From positions 1 through 16,219 of the forward strand of contig CATPBN010000167.1 in NCBI GenBank assembly GCA_955652635.1: a stretch of 16,219 nucleotides of DNA. Direction: 5' to 3'. This DNA comes from an uncultured Gemmatimonadaceae bacterium (GTDB taxonomy: Bacteria; Gemmatimonadota; Gemmatimonadetes; Gemmatimonadales; Gemmatimonadaceae). The notes under the pieces were generated by a model. The model worked only from the letters and a program-made list of their open reading frames with translations, was not told where the DNA came from and made no database searches. Shown here one piece after another: positions 6,118 through 11,862 of the stretch; the stretch's first letter is position 1; each line of letters starts with the position of its first letter. The position numbers were made by a program, and so were the translations under genes.

Positions 6118-7595
6118 TTGCACAGCTCGCGCTGCGGAATATCACCTACAGGCCGTGGCGGTCTGTCTTGCTCTTCTTCGGCTACGGCGTCGGTGTCGCG
6201 GTGATGATCGTTCTCCTCTCCATTGGCGAGGCGATGCTGTCCCAGGCTCGCAACGAGAAGCTGATCGGCGGCGGTTCGATCACGGTCCTTCCGGAAGGAC
6301 TGGATGTGGAGGTGATGAAGACTGGAGGCATAGGCGGACTCTTTTTTTCCATCGATCACGCATCGTTTCTGTATCGCCAGCTCTTCGCCTCACCTCGGTA
6401 CAGAGATGAGATTTCGGCGGTCGCACCGCAGATCGAAGGGAGACTGCTCTACCTTCGGACATCCGACCGACGCGAGTACCCCGTTCACGCGAGTGGCGAA
6501 ATCCCGGCGGCAACAGTCGCAGTCGGCGCCGCCCCGGAGATTGCTGAGGGGAGGTGGGAGAATGATGAAGGCGATCGTCGCTGGGTGGCGCCCACACCGG
6601 CGGAACTGAGGCACGAGATAGATCACTTTCATTTGCCCGGCGACAGCATCGCCAACAGAGAAACGTGGGCCGAGTGGCACTACTTCAACGTGCTGTCTGA
6701 GGGCGGTAAGCGGTGGGCGTTCATCTCCTTCATCGTCGGCGGTGACGTCACCGGCACAAAATGGGGAGGCAAGGTCGGAATAACTCTCCGCGAGGAGAAC
6801 GGAGCGACGCGCCGCTTTGGCGCGACGCTCGACCGATCGCAGGTGCGCTTCTCGACGACGGATGCAAATCTGGCCTTTGGAGACTCGCACGTGACTGTTT
6901 TGCCCAACGGGGACTACGAAGTACGCGCGAAGGCTGGCAACGCCGATATCTCGCTCGTCGTGCATCCCGCACCGTTCGCCTTTTTCCCCGGCGTCTCTAT
7001 GGGCACGGGAGGCTTCGTCTCGGGGTACACGGTTCCGGCGCTGCGCGCCTCCGCGTCGGGAACTCTTTGCATCTACGGCCAATGTGAAAAGCTCACCGAC
7101 GCGCAATCGTATCACGATCACAACTGGGGAGTCTGGCGCGGCGTGACCTGGGATTGGGGCGCATCGCGGGCAGGACAATACACGTTTCTTTATGGGAGAG
7201 TTTTCCCGCCTGCCAGCGGCGCGTCGGCCCCGCCACCCCTCGTGTACCTGATCGACTCGGTCGGATTCCGCGCGGTATTCCGGCCGAAGCTCATCTCCTA
7301 CGAGGACACTCGCACCATCCGCTCGGGCGCGACGGTCCTGCACGCTCCTTCACGCGCGCGATTCCTCGATGTCCGTGGCGACGACACCCTGAGAGTGGAC
7401 ATATCGATCGACGACGCTATCGCCACCGATACTCGCCCCCAGAGCGCGAAGGAAGGAGAGCGCGGTGATCCCCTTGGCACGGAGAAAGCCCGCCCGTATT
7501 TCATCCAGATGAAGGGGACCGCCCGCATCTCCGGCCGCATCGAGGGACAACCGCTTGTCGGTACCGGCACTGGGTTCTTCGAGACCTACCGGTGA
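6114..7595 (+). CDS. Fusion of an FtsX permease N-terminal half with an AttH/CrtC lipocalin-like domain
   Basis: One open frame of 493 aa. Residues 1-150 look like the start of an FtsX permease: LALRNITYRPWRSVLLFFGY opens helix 1 (about 17-39), then GGGSITVLPEGLD and EISAVAPQIEGRLLY as in the first half of a MacB periplasmic domain, ending near EGRWENDEGDRRW. From about 155 to the end it is an AttH/CrtC-type (calycin-like) domain: EWHYF (187-191), YTVPALRAS (305-313), YHDHNWG (333-339), WDWGA (346-350) and GTGFFETY (485-492). The helices that should follow a periplasmic domain are missing here and occur at 3428-4246. Topology puts the lipocalin-like domain in the periplasm, tethered to the inner membrane. 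AttH proteins occur with ABC ATPase and permease genes in attEFGH-type operons. CrtC members hydrate carotenoids, but no carotenoid gene is near, so a lipid-binding or handling role is more likely. It is the last gene of the coupled operon. Confidence 0.85.
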   Translation: MIAQLALRNITYRPWRSVLLFFGYGVGVAVMIVLLSIGEAMLSQARNEKLIGGGSITVLPEGLDVEVMKTGGIGGLFFSIDHASFLYRQLFASPRYRDEISAVAPQIEGRLLYLRTSDRREYPVHASGEIPAATVAVGAAPEIAEGRWENDEGDRRWVAPTPAELRHEIDHFHLPGDSIANRETWAEWHYFNVLSEGGKRWAFISFIVGGDVTGTKWGGKVGITLREENGATRRFGATLDRSQVRFSTTDANLAFGDSHVTVLPNGDYEVRAKAGNADISLVVHPAPFAFFPGVSMGTGGFVSGYTVPALRASASGTLCIYGQCEKLTDAQSYHDHNWGVWRGVTWDWGASRAGQYTFLYGRVFPPASGASAPPPLVYLIDSVGFRAVFRPKLISYEDTRTIRSGATVLHAPSRARFLDVRGDDTLRVDISIDDAIATDTRPQSAKEGERGDPLGTEKARPYFIQMKGTARISGRIEGQPLVGTGTGFFETYR

Positions 7596-7643
7596 ACCCT
7601 TCCCGACTTGACAGCAGGCGGTCGCGGCTTCCGATTGAACGCC

Positions 7644-8453
7644 ATGTCCGCGGAGATTCACATCGGCACGCAAGGGTGGAACTACGACGCCTGGGTCGGG
7701 CCGTTTTATCCGGCGGGCACGCGGCCGTCCGATTTTCTGACCGTATACGCGCGGGCGTTCGATTCGGTGGAAGTCGATTCCACCTTCTACGCGTCCCCGG
7801 CCGCGACGACGATACGAAGCTGGGTCGAGCGCACTCCGAAGGGATTCGTCTTTGCGCTAAAGATGCCGCAGGAGATCACCCACGAGCACAGGCTGCGTGA
7901 CGAGACCGGCGCTTCGGAGGCGTTCTTCGACCGCGCGCGCGAGCTAGGCGACAAGCTCGGACCGGTACTGGTCCAGATGGGGCCCGATTTCCAGCCGGGA
8001 GAGCTCCCGGCACTCGTCGATTTCATCGGACGCGTTCCCAAGGATCTTCGAATCGCGATCGAATTCAGGCACCGCGGCTGGATCACGGACGGAGTGCTGG
8101 CGTTGCTCGGGGAGCACAACATTGCGCTCGCGTTGAGCGATGGCCGATGGATTCCGCGTAAGCTGATGCTCGGTCTCGCCGCGCGTCCGACCGCCGACTT
8201 CGCCTACATCAGATGGATGGGCCCGAACCGGGATCTGGTCGACTACTCGCGGGTGCAGGTCGATCGCTCGCACGAGGTCGATCTGTGGTCGACAGCAATC
8301 GAGGATCTGTCGGAGCAGGTGTCGCATGTGTACGGGTACGTGGCGAACACTTTCTCGGGGCATAGCCCGGCGACGGCGCGAGATATTCAATATCGGCTGG
8401 GCCAGACGCCCGTGGATCCAGATCTGCTCGGCGAGCAGATGTCGCTCTTCTAG
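7644..8453 (+). CDS. DUF72 (YecE-like) family protein
   Basis: A 269-aa protein of the DUF72 family, a TIM-barrel-like fold whose function is not established. Family hallmarks are IHIGTQGWNYDAWVGPFYP at the N-terminus, FDSVEVDSTFYASP (about 41-54), GFVFALKMPQEITH, RIAIEFRHRGW, the YIRWMGPNR region and the C-terminal YVANTFSGHSPATA. ATG 7644 is chosen because the conserved domain starts four residues later; a TTG at 7608 in the same frame would add twelve residues with no family counterpart. No good ribosome-binding site is visible. It lies 48 bp beyond the ABC/lipocalin operon in the same direction, so it could be its distal member or have its own promoter. Confidence 0.9.
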   Translation: MSAEIHIGTQGWNYDAWVGPFYPAGTRPSDFLTVYARAFDSVEVDSTFYASPAATTIRSWVERTPKGFVFALKMPQEITHEHRLRDETGASEAFFDRARELGDKLGPVLVQMGPDFQPGELPALVDFIGRVPKDLRIAIEFRHRGWITDGVLALLGEHNIALALSDGRWIPRKLMLGLAARPTADFAYIRWMGPNRDLVDYSRVQVDRSHEVDLWSTAIEDLSEQVSHVYGYVANTFSGHSPATARDIQYRLGQTPVDPDLLGEQMSLF

Positions 8454-8459
8454 AGTCTT

Positions 8460-8507
8460 TGAACTGCAACTGCCCCAGTCTCGGTGTCCGGCCCGAGCGG
8501 CAGTTCA
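8460..8507 (+). terminator. Hairpin between the DUF72 and SURF1 genes, possible terminator or attenuator
   Basis: Six bases after the DUF72 stop, tgaactgc (8460-8467) pairs perfectly with gcagttca (8500-8507). A competing pairing uses aactgcc (8468-8474) with ggcagtt (8499-8505). Inside either, ctcgg (8480-8484) pairs with ccgag (8493-8497). The tandem aactgc repeats make the two outer stems mutually exclusive. No T-run follows, so an intrinsic terminator of the classical kind is not shown. Confidence 0.4.
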
Positions 8508-8518
8508 CCGACAATAGC

Positions 8519-8524
8519 GATATT
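8519..8524 (+). promoter_or_regulatory. Candidate -10 hexamer for a leaderless SURF1 transcript
   Basis: GATATT ends 5 nt before the GTG start of the SURF1 gene. At that distance transcription would begin at or next to the start codon, giving an mRNA without a leader. There is no Shine-Dalgarno sequence before this GTG, and no clear -35 element. Confidence 0.35.
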
Positions 8525-8529
8525 TCACG

Positions 8530-9219
8530 GTGACCCTTCGCAAATGGATTCTCAGCGTTCTCGCGATCTCGTTCGCGATCATCTTCATTATCCTCGGCTT
8601 CTGGCAGATCAGACGACTTCGTGAGCGACAGAGCGCGAACGACTTGCTTGCCGCCAGACGTCTCGCGCCCGAAGTCGAGATCGACTCGCTCCCGGGCGAC
8701 ACTGCCGCCGCCCACTTCCGCAGAGTTCACATCAGAGGGGGCTACGATTACCCGCAGGAGATCATCTACACGCTGCGCGGACGCAATGGATCTCCCGGTG
8801 TCAACATCCTGACCCCGTTGCTGCGGAATGGCAAGGACACCGCGGTGCTCGTCAACCGCGGGTGGGTTTATGCGGCCGACGGCACCACCATCGCTACGCA
8901 ATCCTGGCGAGAGGCCGACGCGCTCAACGGACATGGATTCGTCGAGACCTTCCCAACGAAAGGTCCATTTGATCCCCCTAATCCCGCGCGACCAAGATCT
9001 TTTCGCCGTCTAGATCGCTCCGCGCTCGCGAAGGTTCTTCCCTATCCCGTCGCGAATTATTACGTCGTTCTCACCGATTCGGCGTCGTCGCCGAGCGCGC
9101 CGCCGCGTGTTGAACCGGCACCGCTGGATGAGGGTCCGCACCGAAACTACGCTATCCAGTGGTTTTCGTTTGCGGCGATTTCCATCGTTGGACTGGTTAT
9201 CTTCCTGAGGCGTACATGA
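8530..9219 (+). CDS. SURF1-family cytochrome c oxidase assembly protein
   Basis: The 229-aa protein has the SURF1 (Shy1) plan: an N-terminal helix (about 6-25) followed by GFWQIRRLRER, a large periplasmic domain with VLVNRGWVYA (107-116), and a C-terminal helix (about 208-225) preceded by GPHRNYAIQWFSFA (202-215). SURF1 proteins help insert haem a into subunit I of haem-copper oxidases, so the organism probably respires with an aa3-type oxidase. No cox genes are in the window. The start is GTG 8530; a -10-like GATATT just upstream suggests a leaderless message. The stop overlaps the next ATG by 4 bp (ATGA), coupling it to an acyl-CoA dehydrogenase rather than to oxidase genes. Confidence 0.9.
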   Translation: MTLRKWILSVLAISFAIIFIILGFWQIRRLRERQSANDLLAARRLAPEVEIDSLPGDTAAAHFRRVHIRGGYDYPQEIIYTLRGRNGSPGVNILTPLLRNGKDTAVLVNRGWVYAADGTTIATQSWREADALNGHGFVETFPTKGPFDPPNPARPRSFRRLDRSALAKVLPYPVANYYVVLTDSASSPSAPPRVEPAPLDEGPHRNYAIQWFSFAAISIVGLVIFLRRT

Positions 9220-11159
9220 GCGACATATCGGTCGGGACAGCCAGCGAGAAGGAAGCACGCGACGTAGCGGAGAGCGCGCGCGAGACCGAATGGGCGCATC
9301 CGAGCTTCGTGCGCGAGCTCTTCCTCGGTCGATTTCGCCTCGATCTGATCCACCCGCATCCGGCGGCAGACACCGCCGAAGAAGCGCGCGCCAAGCCATT
9401 TATGGATCGTCTGCGCAGCTTCATGGAGCGCGTCGACTCCGAAGAAATCGATCGCACCGGCGAGATTCCCGAGTCGGTGATCCAGGAGCTTCGCGACATG
9501 GGCGCGTTCGGGATAAAGATCGACAAGGAATACGGCGGATTGGGTTTGTCGCAGATGAGTTACATCCGAGCCATCGAGATGGTGACTTCGAAGGACGGAT
9601 CGCTCACGGCGATGCTGTCCGCCCACCAGTCGATCGGAGTGCCGCAGCCCCTCAAGTTGTTCGGAACTGACGAGCAAAAGCGAAAGTATTTTCCGCGGCT
9701 GGCCAAGGGGGCCATATCCGCGTTCGCGCTGACTGAAGTCGACGCCGGCTCCGATCCAGCCAATATGCGTTGTACCGCGACCCCCTCAGCGGATGGGCGA
9801 AGCTTCATCATCAACGGCGAGAAGCTCTGGTGCACGAACGGCACCCGTGCAGAGCTGTTCGTGGTAATGGCGCGCACGCCGGAAAAGGTGATCAAGGGAA
9901 AATCGGTGAAGCAGATCACTGCGTTCATCGTAGAGGCCTCAATGCCGGGCGTCGAGGTAGTGCATCGCTTGCGCTTCATGGGACTCAAGGCGATCGAGAA
10001 CGGCGTGATCCGCTTCAACAACGTCAAGGTTCCGCGGGAGAACATTCTCTGGGAAGAGGGAAAGGGACTCAAGCTCGCACTCATTACGCTGAACACGGGG
10101 CGCCTCACGATTCCCGCCGGGTGCGCCGGCGCGGGAAAGCAGATGGTGTCCATCACGCGCAAGTGGGCGAACGAGCGCGTGCAATGGGGCCAGCCGATCG
10201 GCAAGCACGAAGCGGTGGCGCAGAAAATCGCACGGATGACGGCGTACACTTTTGCGATGGAGTCGGTGGCCGAGCTGTCGGCGGCGCTTTACGAGAAGGG
10301 CGGCTACGACATCCGGCTCGAGGCCGCAATCGCCAAGCTGTTCAACACGGAAGCGGGATGGCGGATCATCGACGATACGTTGCAGATCCGCGGCGGCCGG
10401 GGTTACGAGATGGCGGAGTCACTCGCGCGGCGCGGGGAGCCCGCGATTCCTGTCGAGAGAGCGATGCGCGATTTCCGCATCAATCTCATCTTCGAGGGCT
10501 CGTCGGAGATCATGCGGCTCTTCATCGCCCGCGAAGCAGTCGATCACCACTTCAAGCTCGCCTTCAACATCGTCAACCCGGAGACGTCTTTCAAAGAGAA
10601 GCTCTCGGCCTTGGCAGGCGCGACTCCATTCTATCTCACCTGGTATCCGTCGCGCTGGCTCAATGCGGCGAGATTCAAGCGATACAACGAGTTCGGGAAG
10701 CTCGCCGGTCACGTCCGCTACATCGAGCGCACCACGCGCCACCTCGGCCGGTCGATTTTCCACGCGATGGTGCGGTTCGGTCCCAAGCTCGAGCGCAGGC
10801 AGATGGTGTTGTTCAGGGCGGTGGACATCGGCGCCGAACTGTTCGCGATGTCGGCGGCGTGTTCGCGCGCGCAGATGTTGTCGAAGCAGGGGAGACCCGA
10901 AGCAATCACGCTCGCGGACGCGTTCTGTCTCGAAGCGCGCGACCGCATCTCAAGCCACTTCGACCAGCTTTTTGGCGCGAACGATCCCGCTCTGTACAAG
11001 CTTGCGATGCAGGTATTAAAGGGCGAGCACGCGTGGCTCGAGCAGGGAATCGTCTCGAGCCTCGCGCGCATCGACAAAGCAAAACGGCGCCCCACTGGAG
11101 ATGGAGGCGCCGTTCCGGATGCCGATACTGTTACAGCGACAGTCGGCGCTACACAGTAA
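9216..11159 (+). CDS. Acyl-CoA dehydrogenase, long (VLCAD-like) form
   Basis: This 647-aa flavoenzyme should oxidise acyl-CoA to trans-2-enoyl-CoA, the first step of beta-oxidation, passing electrons to electron-transfer flavoprotein. The N-terminal helical domain (about 60-165), beta domain with AFALTEVDAGSDP (169-181) and C-terminal helical domain are intact. IRGGRGYE (391-398) and the catalytic glutamate in LIFEGSSEI (Glu427) are as expected. After residue 450 there is an extra helical region of nearly 200 aa, as in VLCAD/ACAD9-type enzymes, which use it for dimerisation or membrane contact. The frame is open upstream, but ATG 9216, overlapping the SURF1 stop, is the sensible start. The last bases overlap the convergent DUF4383 gene by 11 bp. 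Chain-length preference cannot be read from the sequence. Confidence 0.93.
   Translation: MSDISVGTASEKEARDVAESARETEWAHPSFVRELFLGRFRLDLIHPHPAADTAEEARAKPFMDRLRSFMERVDSEEIDRTGEIPESVIQELRDMGAFGIKIDKEYGGLGLSQMSYIRAIEMVTSKDGSLTAMLSAHQSIGVPQPLKLFGTDEQKRKYFPRLAKGAISAFALTEVDAGSDPANMRCTATPSADGRSFIINGEKLWCTNGTRAELFVVMARTPEKVIKGKSVKQITAFIVEASMPGVEVVHRLRFMGLKAIENGVIRFNNVKVPRENILWEEGKGLKLALITLNTGRLTIPAGCAGAGKQMVSITRKWANERVQWGQPIGKHEAVAQKIARMTAYTFAMESVAELSAALYEKGGYDIRLEAAIAKLFNTEAGWRIIDDTLQIRGGRGYEMAESLARRGEPAIPVERAMRDFRINLIFEGSSEIMRLFIAREAVDHHFKLAFNIVNPETSFKEKLSALAGATPFYLTWYPSRWLNAARFKRYNEFGKLAGHVRYIERTTRHLGRSIFHAMVRFGPKLERRQMVLFRAVDIGAELFAMSAACSRAQMLSKQGRPEAITLADAFCLEARDRISSHFDQLFGANDPALYKLAMQVLKGEHAWLEQGIVSSLARIDKAKRRPTGDGGAVPDADTVTATVGATQ
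11121..11147. terminator. Hairpin at the overlapping ends of convergent genes
   Basis: gccga-ta-ctgt (11121-11131) pairs with acagtcggc (11139-11147), giving nine base pairs with a 2-nt bulge and a 7-nt loop. It lies just inside the acyl-CoA dehydrogenase 3' end and beyond the DUF4383 stop, where a shared bidirectional terminator would be expected. There is no T-run on either side, so the call is tentative. Confidence 0.3.
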
Positions 11160-11547
11160 CTGCCGGCGCCGGCTTGGCGGTGTACCCGATACCGAGCATA
11201 GCGATACCTAGAACAGCGTGGAGCCCGATGTCGGCTCCGCCAAGCGGAACCAGTCCGAAGCCTGTCGGTGCCAGGAAGCCCACTACGGTGAGAACGACGT
11301 AGATGATGCCGCCGACTGTGAAGAAGGTCTTCGATCCCGCCCAGGCGCGTGAAGCGACCAGGCCCCATATCCCGAACGCCAGATGGACGATGTTGTGGAG
11401 GAGATTCACCGGAAATACGCCGAGGACCATTCCTGTCGTTGGCTCCATCGCCATTACGAGTCCGCCCGGTGAGATGAAGCCCAGCACCGCCACGAGAATG
11501 AAGACGACTCCGAACACACCCGCGAGCTTCTGAAGCGTGGTTGTCAT
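11149..11547 (-). CDS. DUF4383 family four-helix membrane protein
   Basis: This 132-aa protein has four hydrophobic helices, at about 8-25, 43-66, 74-92 and 107-122. The segment NLLHNIVHLAFGIWGL (48-63) is the hallmark of the DUF4383 family, small membrane proteins of unknown function with histidines in helix 2. ATG 11547 is chosen because an AAAGGAG lies 9 nt upstream; an earlier ATG at 11556 falls inside the spacer between this site and the chosen start. It sits downstream of mgtE on the same strand, separated by a 315-bp gap containing a palindromic element, so it probably has its own promoter. It ends inside the convergent acyl-CoA dehydrogenase gene. A role in membrane stress is sometimes assumed for such proteins, but nothing here shows it. 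Confidence 0.85.
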   Translation of the reverse strand: MTTTLQKLAGVFGVVFILVAVLGFISPGGLVMAMEPTTGMVLGVFPVNLLHNIVHLAFGIWGLVASRAWAGSKTFFTVGGIIYVVLTVVGFLAPTGFGLVPLGGADIGLHAVLGIAMLGIGYTAKPAPAVTV

Positions 11548-11556
11548 TCTGTTCAT

Positions 11557-11563
11557 CTCCTTT
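11557..11563 (-). promoter_or_regulatory. Strong Shine-Dalgarno site deciding the DUF4383 start
   Basis: On the minus strand AAAGGAG stands 9 nt before ATG 11547. It is among the clearest ribosome-binding sites in the window and contrasts with several genes here that have none. Confidence 0.7.
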
Positions 11564-11650
11564 AGAGGGACGCGCGTCACACTTGCCGCGACGCCACTAA
11601 CCTAGACCCGCAGGGAACGTTTCGCTACAGACGCGCGCGGTCGGGCGGTG

Positions 11651-11761
11651 AGGGCGTCCTCTTCGGCGGTTACTCGCTTACACGCATTGAGTCTCGCGCG
11701 CAAACTACAACTACGCGCGCGAGTCTCTTCCTACGCGAGACGCCGCCTGCGAGGACACCCT
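11651..11761. repeat. Palindromic (cruciform-type) intergenic element, copy 2
   Basis: The outer arms 11651-11681 and 11731-11761 are imperfect inverted repeats, matching at 22 of 31 positions (shared blocks aggg, gtcctc, ggcgg, ctcgc). Between them is a strong inner hairpin: gagtctcgcgcgc (11689-11701) against gcgcgcgagtctc (11715-11727), 12 of 13 paired around a 13-nt loop. The right arm matches copy 1 (73-102) at 28 of 30 bases. It lies about 100 bp past the mgtE stop, in the same orientation relative to its upstream minus-strand gene as copy 1. No coding content is seen. Confidence 0.7.
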
Positions 11762-11862
11762 CACTTCCCTCCCAATCGAGGTGTGTCGGTCGCGCGCTAG
11801 TCAGTCGCGCGGGACTCAGTGCTGACGAGATCTCTCACGGACCGGCGCAAGAATTCAACAAC

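Larger units (their letters stand above)
11548..11862. other. Intergenic region between mgtE and the DUF4383 gene
   Basis: This 315-bp gap holds the ribosome-binding site of the DUF4383 gene (11557-11563), the palindromic element at 11651-11761, and about 100 bp next to the mgtE stop in which I see only a short direct repeat, gtcgcgcg at about 11788 and 11803. No open frame in it looks like a gene. A DUF4383 promoter presumably lies within 11564-11650, but no convincing hexamers stand out. Confidence 0.5.

Noticed and set aside
7300..7312. cgaggacac within the fusion gene as a third copy of the palindromic element
   Set aside because: Only a short stretch matches, there are no arms or hairpins, and it lies in well-supported coding sequence.
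6390..7343. 317-codon minus-strand frame opposite the lipocalin fusion gene
   Set aside because: It is antisense to a recognisable AttH/CrtC domain, with no ribosome-binding site and an Arg-rich product without motifs.
6268..7595. Carotenoid 1,2-hydratase (CrtC) as the function of the lipocalin domain
   Set aside because: The motifs are shared with the wider AttH group, no carotenoid gene is in the window, and the ABC-transporter context favours an AttH-type role.
7608..7613. Perfect TTGACA before the DUF72 gene as a -35 element
   Set aside because: At 16-18 bp spacing there is no acceptable -10 hexamer (ccgatt, cgattg), so a promoter is not supported.
9770..11302. 510-codon open frame on the plus strand across the dehydrogenase gene
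   Set aside because: It lies out of frame inside a clear acyl-CoA dehydrogenase; the translation is Arg-rich and low in hydrophobic order, as expected for a GC-rich shadow frame.
11597..11604. ctaaccta, a perfect DtxR-box half site upstream of the DUF4383 gene
   Set aside because: The other half shows no match to the consensus, and an 8-bp half site is easily found by chance.
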